Source of the DNA: Marinobacterium sp. xm-d-530
GTDB lineage: Bacteria; Pseudomonadota; Gammaproteobacteria; Pseudomonadales; Balneatricaceae
Direction: 5' to 3'
Length of the DNA: 64,000 nucleotides
Assembly (NCBI RefSeq): GCF_013283365.1
Contig: NZ_WBYM01000001.1
Coordinates: forward strand, 124,001 to 188,000
This document shows positions 29,193 through 37,488 of this stretch, one piece after another. A model generated the notes under the pieces. The model was given only the letters and a program-made list of their open reading frames with translations, ran no database searches and was not told the origin of the DNA. The position numbers and the translations under genes were made by a program. Within the stretch, counting starts at the first letter, position 1; each line of letters starts with the position of its first letter.

Positions 29193-29211
29193 GTGTGAGA
29201 CATCTTATTCA

Positions 29212-29634
29212 TTACTCACGGATGATAGAGACATCCTCAGCCTGAAGACCTTTATCGCTGTCGTGCACATTAAAACGAACACGTTGGCCTTCGTTTAATG
29301 AACGGTGTCCACGGCCACGAATGTTACGGAAATGAACGAAAACATCATCTCCATTGGCACGAGTAATAAAACCGAAACCTTTAGAAACATTGAACCACTT
29401 AACAGTACCGACTTCACGACCATCATCGATGTCATCCTCTTCATCCGCACCGTTTACACGACGTGAAGATTGAGATGCTGATGCGGAGCCAGAGCTAGCC
29501 ACAAGAGTACTGATGAAAACAGCCACAAACGAAACGGCAAGCACTGGTAAGTAGTGCGATTCCGCTTTAAAGAAGTGACCAGCAGCTGCGATAACACAGG
29601 CTGCAATTACGCTGATAATGATATTTTTAATCAC
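29212..29634 (-). CDS. Membrane-anchored cold-shock-domain protein
   Basis: This 140-residue protein joins two N-terminal hydrophobic helices (about 3-19 and 28-46) to a Ser-rich and acidic linker (about 47-72, DEEDDIDDG). A complete cold-shock domain follows (about 74-139). The nucleic-acid-binding motifs are intact: RNP1 as KGFGFI (85-90) and RNP2 as VFVHF (98-102), with [12 protein letters not shown] before them. It therefore probably tethers an RNA- or ssDNA-binding domain to the cytoplasmic face of the inner membrane. Ordinary Csp proteins are free 65-70-residue proteins. It is monocistronic, with its own terminator, and divergent from slyX. Target unknown. Confidence 0.9.
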   Translation of the reverse strand: MIKNIIISVIAACVIAAAGHFFKAESHYLPVLAVSFVAVFISTLVASSGSASASQSSRRVNGADEEDDIDDGREVGTVKWFNVSKGFGFITRANGDDVFVHFRNIRGRGHRSLNEGQRVRFNVHDSDKGLQAEDVSIIRE

Positions 29635-29725
29635 TGATTAACCACCCATTGGAAATATTTCTTTGTATTTTTTGGAACAAACAAATTACTCTGTACGACA
29701 TTAAAAAACCCGCACAGAAAGTGAG

Positions 29726-29745
29726 ATATAACGTATTAGTTATAT
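29726..29745. repeat. AT-rich inverted repeat between cold-shock gene and slyX
   Basis: ATATAAC (29726-29732) and GTTATAT (29739-29745) are exact reverse complements around a 6-base spacer, followed by TTTTT. It lies in the divergent promoter region and may be an operator; the stem is too AT-rich for a good terminator. Confidence 0.4.
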
Positions 29746-29810
29746 TTTTTCAACAACTTAGGGGTTTACGGCGGATAAATTAACCCAAAGAGTAAGAAGA
29801 ACACGAAATT

Positions 29811-30020
29811 ATGAGTGAATCGAACAGTCGTTTAGATGATCTGGAGAGTCGAATAGCGTTTCAAGAGGAAGCGATCGATCAACTGAGTGAAATCACCATT
29901 CGCCAAGCGAAAGAGCTGGATGAACTGCGACGCATGATTATGATTCTGAACGACCGTGTTAAGAACGCTGATAATAGTGGCTTTTCACCAGCGGCGGATG
30001 TGCCACCACCACACTATTAA
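29811..30020 (+). CDS. slyX: SlyX family protein
   Basis: SlyX is a short coiled-coil protein of unknown function conserved in gammaproteobacteria. The 69-residue sequence shows the family pattern: LDDLESRIAFQEEAIDQLSE, a heptad-repeat helix to about residue 50, and the conserved C-terminal PPPHY. It is transcribed away from the membrane cold-shock gene and converges on rsmJ. Confidence 0.93.
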   Translation: MSESNSRLDDLESRIAFQEEAIDQLSEITIRQAKELDELRRMIMILNDRVKNADNSGFSPAADVPPPHY

Positions 30021-30044
30021 TCGACTCATTTAGCGGTTAACAAA

Positions 30045-30821
30045 CTAACTGCCTAACTTGCGTCTCGCATAGATATCAAAACGCCCAGACTTACCCTCTA
30101 ATGCATAGCTAGGCTTCGGTCCTTCAATAATAGGCGCCTTTCTTGGTCGCTTCACAACAACCCTTGCTGGGTCATGTTGCAAAGCGGCGTCTAGCAACTC
30201 TGCACTGTCCTGATCGGCACCCACAAGCGAGCGAAAGGCTAGCATCTCTTTTTTCACCTGAGCCGACTTATCCGTGTGAGGGAACATCGGATCGAGATAG
30301 ATCACGTCGTACTGATTAGAGGTCGTTTGAAGGAACTCAACCGCTTGGAGGTGACTTAATGAGAGTCTGGCCAGAATCTCCTGCAACTCTGGATCGGATG
30401 AGAACTGAGCTCTGTGCAACCCATCTCTCAACAACGCATGAACTACTGGCACCCGCTCCACCATATCCACACGACAACCTAAGGTCGCCAGCACAAAACT
30501 ATCACGACCCAGCCCAGCGGTCAGATCGGCTATGTAAGGGGTAAATGCAGAGGATACGCCACAAGCCTTAGCAATCTGTTGCCCTTTACCGCCACCAAAA
30601 CGACGACGATGAGCCACCGCACCCGATTCAAAGTCTACTCGAATAGGACCGGGCGCTTTAGGGCCAAGCTGGACCAGCGACAGACCATCAAATCCCACCT
30701 GAAGTAGATAGTCGAACTCAGAACCTGATTGACCACTTTTTACCAAGGGAAGATTTAAGCCATTGCTAAGCTTTTCGGCTTCCGGAAGCAGTTCATGAGA
30801 CTCAACGGAAAGACCAATCAT
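30045..30821 (-). CDS. rsmJ: 16S rRNA m2G1516 methyltransferase
   Basis: RsmJ methylates N2 of G1516 in 16S rRNA using S-adenosylmethionine. The product is 258 residues from the ATG at 30821. It has the SAM motif ADLTAGLGRDSFVLATLG, the conserved IYLDPMFPHTDKSAQVKKEM (the DPMFP catalytic region), and a C-terminal ALEGKSGRFDIYARRK. I prefer the ATG overlapping the uppP stop (TGATG) to the TTG at 30839. It is the last gene of tsaB-uppP-rsmJ on this strand. Confidence 0.93.
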   Translation of the reverse strand: MIGLSVESHELLPEAEKLSNGLNLPLVKSGQSGSEFDYLLQVGFDGLSLVQLGPKAPGPIRVDFESGAVAHRRRFGGGKGQQIAKACGVSSAFTPYIADLTAGLGRDSFVLATLGCRVDMVERVPVVHALLRDGLHRAQFSSDPELQEILARLSLSHLQAVEFLQTTSNQYDVIYLDPMFPHTDKSAQVKKEMLAFRSLVGADQDSAELLDAALQHDPARVVVKRPRKAPIIEGPKPSYALEGKSGRFDIYARRKLGS

Positions 30822-31633
30822 CAGCGAGTCAAAGCCCAAACTGCGATCAAAGTAACACCTAGAATCAAACGATAGATTACAAAAGGACGCATGCCGATTT
30901 GATCAAGCAGCTTCAGAAACAGATGAATACACGCCCAAGCGCTGAGGGCCGCTACGAGTGCACCAACACCAATCATCTGCCAATGCGCGTCTGCGCCGAT
31001 ATCGATAAGCTCTTTACCCTTCAATAACCCTGCCCCCAGAATAACTGGGATTGAGAGCAAGAATGAGAAACGAGCGGCACTTTGACGGTCAAATCCCAAC
31101 ATAAGCGCTGCTGTAATGGTGATACCCGATCGAGAGGTTCCAGGAATGAGAGCGATGGCCTGAGCTACACCAATCACAATAGCATCCTTAAAGCCGAGCT
31201 CTTTCATAATACGCGTCGCCTTATTGGTAGCGTCTGCCCAACCGAGTGCAAGGCCAAATAGAATGGTGGTGCCAGCAATAACCAAAATGGATCGACCATA
31301 GGTATCAATCCAGTCGCCCAACAGCAGGCCTGCTATGACAGCTGGGATCGTCGCAAATGCTACAAACCAACCAAGTTTCCCATCATCCGAGGTTCTACCA
31401 GCCAGAGTTAATGTTGACGCTGCCACAATCGACACCACTTCGCGCCGAAAATAGATGATGACAGCCGTCAGCGTGCCAACATGAACACCAACATCAAATG
31501 CTAATCCCTGATCACTCCAACCAAACAGCTGGGAGGGTAGAATCAAATGTGCAGAACTTGAGATCGGTAGAAATTCAGTTAACCCCTGTATCAGGGCCAA
31601 TATCAGAGTATGTATCCAATCACTGAGCGTCAC
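30821..31633 (-). CDS. uppP: Undecaprenyl-diphosphatase UppP
   Basis: UppP (BacA) dephosphorylates undecaprenyl diphosphate to recycle the lipid carrier for peptidoglycan and other surface polymers. The 270-residue protein has eight or so membrane helices and both signature motifs, LTEFLPISSSAHL near residue 20 and PGTSRSGITITAALMLG. It starts with GTG overlapping the tsaB stop by four bases (GTGA). Confidence 0.97.
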   Translation of the reverse strand: MTLSDWIHTLILALIQGLTEFLPISSSAHLILPSQLFGWSDQGLAFDVGVHVGTLTAVIIYFRREVVSIVAASTLTLAGRTSDDGKLGWFVAFATIPAVIAGLLLGDWIDTYGRSILVIAGTTILFGLALGWADATNKATRIMKELGFKDAIVIGVAQAIALIPGTSRSGITITAALMLGFDRQSAARFSFLLSIPVILGAGLLKGKELIDIGADAHWQMIGVGALVAALSAWACIHLFLKLLDQIGMRPFVIYRLILGVTLIAVWALTR

Positions 31634-32319
31634 TGCTCACTCCTTTTTTTCCAAGTGCCCTCTCGAACATAAACGGGTAAAGCCTCTTCAGGCGGCACTT
31701 GATCACCCCTTTCTAGAGCTGACACTGCCATATTGAGCATACTCTCAGCCTGAGGGTACTGATCAGACAACACCCTACCCAAACCGTTTTGAACTAATGA
31801 ATTCAACTGATCCAAGTAGTTAAGGCCTGGGCCAATTGCTACGCATTGAGAAACCTTTTCAGGCAGAACAACGGCTGAGGGTGCCGTCACCTGCTCCTCA
31901 GTCAAAGCAAGGATTGTGCCATTTTCCACCTTATAGACTGCCCAATAGACCTCATCCATTCGGGCATCCAAAGTCGATAGAATAAAGCCAGCCTCTGGGC
32001 ATAATGCAAGCGCCTGATAAGCCAAGGTCTCAAGGGTCGATAGGGGGATCACAGGAGTATCAAAGGCGACTGCTAGCCCCTGTGTTGCTCCTGTTGCTAT
32101 ACGAATGCCGGCAAATGACCCTGGCCCGCGCCCAAAAGCGATCGCATCAAGCTCTTTTACCGATAGCTTGGCCTCTTCAAGAACACTTTCAACCATCGGC
32201 AACAGCAGTTGGGTATGCCCTCTGGGTACCACTTCAAACCGACAAGTGCGCTGTTCGCCGTTTAGTAAGGCGACTGAACAGGCATCAGTTGAAGTATCTA
32301 GTGCTAGAACCTTCGTCAT
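31630..32319 (-). CDS. tsaB: tRNA t6A-synthesis protein TsaB
   Basis: TsaB is the inactive ASKHA-fold partner of TsaD in the TsaBDE complex that makes N6-threonylcarbamoyladenosine in ANN-decoding tRNAs. The 229-residue product starts MTKVLALDTSTDACSVALLNG and has GRGPGSFAGIRIATGATQGLA, the family signature. It follows ubiX by 10 bases and overlaps uppP. Confidence 0.95.
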   Translation of the reverse strand: MTKVLALDTSTDACSVALLNGEQRTCRFEVVPRGHTQLLLPMVESVLEEAKLSVKELDAIAFGRGPGSFAGIRIATGATQGLAVAFDTPVIPLSTLETLAYQALALCPEAGFILSTLDARMDEVYWAVYKVENGTILALTEEQVTAPSAVVLPEKVSQCVAIGPGLNYLDQLNSLVQNGLGRVLSDQYPQAESMLNMAVSALERGDQVPPEEALPVYVREGTWKKRSEQ

Positions 32320-32329
32320 AATATTACTC

Positions 32330-32950
32330 TTAAATTAAATCTGAGCCCCAGGATGGCATGATCGATTGATCATAACCGAGCTGACTCAACACCCTTGCGA
32401 CCACAAAATCGATCATATCTTCGACCGTGGTGGGTTTATGATAGAAACCTGGTGACGCCGGCAGTATGACCGCTCCCATGCGGGTCAACTTCAACATATT
32501 CTCAAGATGTATCTCAGAATAGGGAGCCTCTCGCGGCACCAAAATAAGTGATCGACGCTCTTTTAGGGCAACATCCGCAGCACGCTCAATCAGATTATTA
32601 CTGGCCCCAGTCGCAATGGCTGACAGTGTTCCTGTTGAACAGGGACAGACCACCATCTGACTGGGAGCGCCTGAGCCTGAAGCGACAGGAGCAAACCACT
32701 GCTCTTTACCAAAGACTTTAATCTGCTCCGCTTTAGCACCCGTGAAATCAGTAAAAAACTGCTGCTGAGCATCAGGAGTCCCTGGCAAGCTGTGCTCTGT
32801 TTCAGCCGCGACAACAACTTGAGCCGCTTTGGAGACCATCACAAAGAGTTGAACGTTCTGCTGAACCAAGCAGTGCATCAAACGCAGTGCGTACTGAACC
32901 CCCGAAGCTCCGGTAATGGCTAGGGTTACTCTTGAGTCAAAATCTGCCAC
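32330..32950 (-). CDS. ubiX: Flavin prenyltransferase UbiX
   Basis: UbiX prenylates FMN to make the cofactor of the UbiD decarboxylase in ubiquinone synthesis. The 206-residue protein has the N-terminal ITGASGVQYALRL flavin-binding motif, CPCSTGTLSAIATGASNNLIERAADV, and the C-terminal segment LVPREAPYSEIHLENMLKL. It starts with GTG with a GAGGTG Shine-Dalgarno, 8 bases after mpl. An association with mpl is common in gammaproteobacteria. Confidence 0.96.
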   Translation of the reverse strand: MADFDSRVTLAITGASGVQYALRLMHCLVQQNVQLFVMVSKAAQVVVAAETEHSLPGTPDAQQQFFTDFTGAKAEQIKVFGKEQWFAPVASGSGAPSQMVVCPCSTGTLSAIATGASNNLIERAADVALKERRSLILVPREAPYSEIHLENMLKLTRMGAVILPASPGFYHKPTTVEDMIDFVVARVLSQLGYDQSIMPSWGSDLI

Positions 32951-32958
32951 GGTTCACC

Positions 32959-34323
32959 TCAATGTGTCGTCGAAATAAGGAGTTGTTTAATTCGCTCGTG
33001 AATGCCTTCGAATCCACCGTTCGACATCACTACGATATGACTGTTGTGTTGTAGCTCTGATTCGAGAGACTCAAGCAGAAGATCAATGCTATTAAATACA
33101 GCCTGCCCGTCAAAGCCAGCAATCTGATTCTCTAAAGACCACCCCTGAGAATCCGGTTGATACCAAAAAACAGTATCAGCTTGCGCGGCGGATTCAACTA
33201 ACTGGCTCTTAAATACGCCTTGTTTCATGGTATTAGACCTTGGCTCGATGATGGCAATCAACTTCTCATCGTGCACTTTCGCTCTCATACCTTGCAAGGT
33301 CGTCGCAATAGCCGTCGGATGGTGAGCAAAATCATCATACAGAGAGACCCCTGAGAACTGACCTAACAGCTCCATGCGGCGCTTCACGCTTTTGAATTGG
33401 CTTAATGCCTCCGCACTCACTTCGGGGGTAATGCCAACGTGTCTTGCTGCCAACAGAGCATGCAGTGCATTGCGTTGATTGTGCTCACCGGTCAATTCCC
33501 AATCAACCCAGACAGGGGCCGTCTCTTTGACGCAAATTTGAAAACGCTGACCACCAGACTCTTGCTCACCGATTGCAGCACCAGAGTGACCAGGATTCAT
33601 TGAAGTTGACTCTAACTCACTCCAACACCCCTGCTCTATCACCTGCTCGACTGCCGGAATATCCGAGGGGTAGATCACTCGCCCAGTAGCAGGCACCAAA
33701 CGCATGAGGTGATGAAACTGCCTCTGAATCGCTGCAAGATCATCAAAGATATCTGCATGATCAAACTCTAAGTTATTAATCACCAGTGTTCTTGGGTTGT
33801 AGTGGACAAATTTAGATCGCTTATCAAAAAAAGCGGTATCGTACTCATCTGCCTCGATAACAAAAAAGTCGGTCTCTCCCAAACGAGCTGAGCAGTCAAA
33901 ATCGAGCGGAACGCCACCAATCAAAAAACCAGGCTTCAACCCAGCGTACTCCAGAATCCATGCCAACATGGTCGCTGTGGTGGTTTTACCGTGAGTACCT
34001 GAAACAGCCAATACCCAACGATCCTTGAGCAAGTGATCATGTAACCACTGTGGTCCCGATGTGTGGTGAATCCCTCTCTCAAGCACCGCCTCAACACAAG
34101 GATTGCCGCGCGACATCGCGTTACCGACTATCACTAGATCGGGATTGGAGTCCAATTGAGTGGGATCGTAGCCTTGAATAATCTCAATGCCTAAGGTTTC
34201 AAGTTGCGTACTCATTGGCGGATAGACGTTCTGATCCGAACCGCTGACACGATAACCTAGCTCTTTGGCCAAAATCGCTAAAGAGCCCATAAAGGTGCCA
34301 CAAATACCAAGAAAATGAAGATG
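32959..34323 (-). CDS. mpl: UDP-MurNAc:tripeptide ligase Mpl
   Basis: Mpl attaches recycled L-Ala-gamma-D-Glu-meso-DAP tripeptide to UDP-MurNAc during peptidoglycan recycling. The product has HLHFLGICGTFMGSLA at the N-terminus, the Mur-ligase P-loop VSGTHGKTTTATML, YDDFAHHPTAI and GGFEGIHERI at the end. I place the start at a TTG (34323) that aligns with the E. coli first residue and has GGGA 10 bases upstream, giving 454 residues. The frame is open to another TTG at 34344. No ATG is available. It is divergent from fbp. Confidence 0.95.
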   Translation of the reverse strand, partial: HLHFLGICGTFMGSLAILAKELGYRVSGSDQNVYPPMSTQLETLGIEIIQGYDPTQLDSNPDLVIVGNAMSRGNPCVEAVLERGIHHTSGPQWLHDHLLKDRWVLAVSGTHGKTTTATMLAWILEYAGLKPGFLIGGVPLDFDCSARLGETDFFVIEADEYDTAFFDKRSKFVHYNPRTLVINNLEFDHADIFDDLAAIQRQFHHLMRLVPATGRVIYPSDIPAVEQVIEQGCWSELESTSMNPGHSGAAIGEQESGGQRFQICVKETAPVWVDWELTGEHNQRNALHALLAARHVGITPEVSAEALSQFKSVKRRMELLGQFSGVSLYDDFAHHPTAIATTLQGMRAKVHDEKLIAIIEPRSNTMKQGVFKSQLVESAAQADTVFWYQPDSQGWSLENQIAGFDGQAVFNSIDLLLESLESELQHNSHIVVMSNGGFEGIHERIKQLLISTTH

Positions 34324-34414
34324 CAAACCGGTGGTATCCCACAAAAAATTATAAAGATGGGCTTTAATTAACCGAAAAACCCATTTCGCACATGCAATAG
34401 CGTACCAACTTGCC

Positions 34415-34420
34415 TATAAT
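34415..34420 (+). promoter_or_regulatory. Probable -10 of the fbp promoter
   Basis: A perfect TATAAT lies 35 bases before the fbp ATG in the gap divergent from mpl. The matching -35 region is weak (ATGCAA at a spacing of 17), so the promoter may be activator-dependent. Confidence 0.45.
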
Positions 34421-34455
34421 TTTCATCATATTTCACACGACTAAGAGATTCTCTA

Positions 34456-35436
34456 ATGCAGTTACTGAGCTCCTTCCTAAAGCACAACAAAACCGATGCA
34501 GACCTTGTAGAGGTGATCGAAGTCTTAATGATCGCCTGTAAAGAGGTTGCATTGCAGCTTCGCGAAGGCGCTCTGGCCGGCGTTTTGGGCACCAGCACTC
34601 TGACTAACGTACAGGGCGAGACCCAAAAGAAACTCGATATCGTTTCTAACGACATCATTAAAAAAGTCCTTCTGGATAATCGACTTGTTCGTGGCGTTGC
34701 CTCAGAAGAGGAAGAGGAGCCAGTTTGGGGATCTCGTGATGGTCGCTACCTTGTGACTTTTGACCCGCTGGATGGCTCATCAAACATCGACATCAACGTC
34801 TCGGTTGGCACGATCTTCTCAATCATCGAAGCCCCAAAACCTTGGGCTAAACAGGACACCAATGAGTTCCTCCAGCCAGGACGTAAGCAAGTGGCGGCAG
34901 GATACGTGCTTTATGGGCCTTCTGCAGTATTAGCCCTAACCACTGGTAGCGGCGTTAACATGTTCACGCTGGCTCATACCGGTGACTTTATCCTGACAGA
35001 GGAGTCGGTCAAAATTCCTGAAGAGACCAGCGAATTTTCGATCAACATGTCGAATAAGCGTCACTGGGAACCTCAGATGCAAGAGTACATCGACGATCTA
35101 CTGCTTGGCGAAGAGGGTCCTCGCGAGAAGAACTACAACATGCGCTGGGTGGCCTCTATGGTGGCCGAAGTGCATCGCCTACTGACCCGTGGGGGCATCT
35201 TCACCTACCCATGGGACTCACGCGATCCGGGCAAACCGGGCAAACTACGCCTGATGTACGAAGGCAACCCAATGAGTTTCCTTATCGAGCAGGCTGGTGG
35301 CGTCGCTTCGACCTGTTACGAAGAGATTATGGATCTTAGCCCAGAGCACATTCACCAACGTGTATCCGTCGCGCTAGGTTCAAAACAGGAGGTAGAGATG
35401 TTGAAAGCCTACCACCGTAAGAAAAGTGAAAAATAG
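34456..35436 (+). CDS. fbp: Class I fructose-1,6-bisphosphatase
   Basis: Fbp hydrolyses fructose-1,6-bisphosphate to fructose-6-phosphate, the committed gluconeogenic step. The 326-residue protein is a class I enzyme with the metal-binding VTFDPLDGSSNIDINVSVGTIFSI (>20 residues shared; key residues Asp-Pro-Leu-Asp-Gly-Ser-Ser), RYVASMVAEVHR-like RWVASMVAEVHR and KLRLMYEGNPMSFLIEQAGG. Length is normal. It is followed 80 bases later by ppa, which has its own promoter. Confidence 0.97.
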   Translation: MQLLSSFLKHNKTDADLVEVIEVLMIACKEVALQLREGALAGVLGTSTLTNVQGETQKKLDIVSNDIIKKVLLDNRLVRGVASEEEEEPVWGSRDGRYLVTFDPLDGSSNIDINVSVGTIFSIIEAPKPWAKQDTNEFLQPGRKQVAAGYVLYGPSAVLALTTGSGVNMFTLAHTGDFILTEESVKIPEETSEFSINMSNKRHWEPQMQEYIDDLLLGEEGPREKNYNMRWVASMVAEVHRLLTRGGIFTYPWDSRDPGKPGKLRLMYEGNPMSFLIEQAGGVASTCYEEIMDLSPEHIHQRVSVALGSKQEVEMLKAYHRKKSEK

Positions 35437-35471
35437 CGCTTAGTAGCATTTAGTTATATTACCAAGGTGCC

Positions 35472-35477
35472 TATAAT
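35472..35477 (+). promoter_or_regulatory. Probable -10 of the ppa promoter
   Basis: A perfect TATAAT followed by a GC-rich GCGCCGC discriminator lies 40 bases before the ppa ATG. A -35 match is poor. The GC-rich discriminator is a known feature of stringently controlled, growth-rate-dependent promoters. Confidence 0.5.
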
Positions 35478-35516
35478 GCGCCGCAGAAATTAATGAAACG
35501 TTCATAGGGAAACAAC

Positions 35517-36050
35517 ATGAGCTTTGAAAAAGTACCAGCGGGTAAAGACCTGCCAAACGACATCTACGTTATCATCGAGATCCCAGCTGAGAGCTCGCCT
35601 GTAAAATACGAGATCGATAAAGACTCTGACTCTATCTTTGTTGACCGCTTCATGGCTGCGCCAATGTTCTACCCAGCGAACTACGGCTACGTAAACAACA
35701 CACTAGCTGACGATGGTGACCCTCTAGATGTACTTGTACTGACTCCACATCCAGTCATGACAGGTTCTGTTATTCGCTGTCGTCCAGTCGGCATTCTAAA
35801 CATGACCGACGAAGCGGGTGAAGATGCGAAACTGGTTGCTGTTCCTCACGAGAAACTAAGCCAGGCTTACAACGACATCCATGACGTTGATGACCTGTCG
35901 CCACTTTTGAAAGATCAAATCTCTCACTTCTTCGAGAACTACAAGAAGCTTGAAAAAGGCAAGTGGGTTAAAGTTGAAGGTTGGTCTGACGCTGCTGCAG
36001 CTCGCGACGCGATCATCAAATCAGCTGAAGCTTACGAAGCAGCTAAGTAA
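35517..36050 (+). CDS. ppa: Inorganic pyrophosphatase, family I
   Basis: Ppa hydrolyses pyrophosphate made in biosynthesis and so pulls polymerisation reactions forward. The 177-residue product is a typical family I enzyme. Its metal site is seen in [11 protein letters not shown], with [15 protein letters not shown] and [18 protein letters not shown] before it and [15 protein letters not shown] near the end. It has its own promoter and a strong terminator. Confidence 0.98.
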   Translation: MSFEKVPAGKDLPNDIYVIIEIPAESSPVKYEIDKDSDSIFVDRFMAAPMFYPANYGYVNNTLADDGDPLDVLVLTPHPVMTGSVIRCRPVGILNMTDEAGEDAKLVAVPHEKLSQAYNDIHDVDDLSPLLKDQISHFFENYKKLEKGKWVKVEGWSDAAAARDAIIKSAEAYEAAK

Positions 36051-36060
36051 TTAGATAATT

Positions 36061-36096
36061 AAAAAGCCCGATCCGCTCTGCGGGTCGGGCTTTTTT
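36061..36096 (+). terminator. Strong terminator after ppa
   Basis: A long stem (about 16 bp with one G-T pair; AAGCCCGATCCGC against GCGGGTCGGGCTT, loop TCT) is followed by TTTTTT. It starts 10 bases after the ppa stop. Flanking A and T runs could let it work in both directions. Confidence 0.95.
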
Positions 36097-36152
36097 GTAT
36101 GTAACAGGTTAAACTTGTCGATTCAGTCAAGTTTAACCGCTCTGGAGCTAAC

Positions 36153-36713
36153 ATGAGCCGCCCCGATATTAACGAAATCAAGCAAGTTTACATTGAATCA
36201 GACTTGCTCTTTTCAAACTCTGAAGTCAACCAAGCGATCGACAAGATTGCTGATGAGATCACCGGCGAATATGCTGATCGCGATCCTGTCATCTTCACGA
36301 TAATGAACGGCGGTCTTGTTATCTGCGGTCAGCTACTGACTCGCTTAGAGTTCCCTCTCGAAGCGGGCTACCTACATGCGACTCGCTACCGCAACACGAC
36401 CTCTGGCCACGAACTAGAGTGGAAGGTTCCACCGATGATCGATTATCAGGGACGCGATGTGTTAGTGGTCGACGACATCCTAGATGAGGGACACACACTT
36501 CACGAAGTGATGAATCACCTCAAAGAGGGTGGAGCTAAAAGCGTGGCATCGGTCGTACTGATCGACAAAATACACGATCGCAAAGCCGTGCCTGGGATGA
36601 AAGCAGACTTCACCGGTCTAACCATACCGGATCGCTACATTTTTGGCTTTGGACTTGATTACAAAGGCTACTGGCGCAACGCACCCGGTATCTTTGCAGT
36701 CAAAGGTCTTTAG
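36153..36713 (+). CDS. Hypoxanthine-guanine phosphoribosyltransferase
   Basis: This 186-residue purine salvage enzyme converts hypoxanthine or guanine plus PRPP to IMP or GMP. The PRPP-binding loop is VLVVDDILDEGHTL (about residues 106-119). IMNGGLVICGQLL resembles the pyrophosphate loop, and RYIFGFGLDYKGYWRN is the usual base-binding C-terminal segment. It belongs to the hypoxanthine-guanine group found in Pseudomonas and relatives ('hypoxanthine-guanine phosphoribosyltransferase', often named hpt). It lies alone after the ppa terminator and ends only 4 bases from the convergent parA-like gene. Confidence 0.9.
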   Translation: MSRPDINEIKQVYIESDLLFSNSEVNQAIDKIADEITGEYADRDPVIFTIMNGGLVICGQLLTRLEFPLEAGYLHATRYRNTTSGHELEWKVPPMIDYQGRDVLVVDDILDEGHTLHEVMNHLKEGGAKSVASVVLIDKIHDRKAVPGMKADFTGLTIPDRYIFGFGLDYKGYWRNAPGIFAVKGL

Positions 36714-36717
36714 TAAC

Positions 36718-37485
36718 CTACTGATTGATCTCATCAAACAGTAGGTTAAATGCCTCAGTCAATTTATGTTTGGCTGCCATGTGAACCAGTGGTTTAGCCA
36801 GCATATGACTCTCTTTCATTTTCACTGACGCAGGTAGCTTGGCGTTTAGCACCGGCAGATCTTGCTCCACGAGCGATTCAATGATCTGCCTAGGCAGCGA
36901 CGCTCGTGGCTGAAACTGATTCACCACAATCCCTTCCAACACCAACTGCTCATTATGATCTTCACGCGTTTCGTTGATGTTATGCAGTAGGCTGTAAAGA
37001 GCTTGGCGTGCAAACTCATCACAATCAAAGGGGATCAAACAACGCTCAGCGGCGCAAAGTGCGGAGAGCGAAAAGAAGTTAAACGCTGGCGGCGTATCAA
37101 TGTAGATCGCATCGTAATGGTCATCCAGAGCGTCACACAGATCTCTAAGCTTATAGATCTTATGTTTCGACTCTAACTTCGACTGCAAATCACCTAAATT
37201 CGGGTTACAGGGAATAATATCGAGATGATCGAATGGGGTCGCAAAACAGTAATCTTGTTCGGCCACTTTGTTCAGCTGAAAGCTCAATACCGACTCAAAG
37301 AAACTCTGTACATCGAGCTCTGGCGCATCGGAGTCATCACCCAACAGGTAGTGTGTTGAGTTACATTGCGGATCCAAATCGATCACTAGCGTTTTAAGTC
37401 CGCGAGCTGCACTGATAGCCGCCAAATTGACCGCGATACTCGACTTACCAACGCCACCTTTCTGGTTGAAAATAACTCGACGCAT
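36718..37485 (-). CDS. Orphan ParA-family ATPase
   Basis: This 255-residue protein is a ParA/MinD-type deviant Walker ATPase. The Walker A is KGGVGKSS (residues 9-16) with the signature lysine, followed by VIDLDPQCNSTHYLLGD. The switch II region is IYIDTPPAFNFFSLSALCAA. No parB gene or parS-like site accompanies it. Instead it lies 3 bases downstream of a membrane-protein gene (DUF2333) in the same direction. ParA-like ATPases of this kind position proteins, plasmids or chemosensory arrays. Here a role together with the membrane partner is a reasonable inference, but the cargo is unknown. Confidence 0.88.
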   Translation of the reverse strand: MRRVIFNQKGGVGKSSIAVNLAAISAARGLKTLVIDLDPQCNSTHYLLGDDSDAPELDVQSFFESVLSFQLNKVAEQDYCFATPFDHLDIIPCNPNLGDLQSKLESKHKIYKLRDLCDALDDHYDAIYIDTPPAFNFFSLSALCAAERCLIPFDCDEFARQALYSLLHNINETREDHNEQLVLEGIVVNQFQPRASLPRQIIESLVEQDLPVLNAKLPASVKMKESHMLAKPLVHMAAKHKLTEAFNLLFDEINQ

Positions 37486-37488
37486 AAA

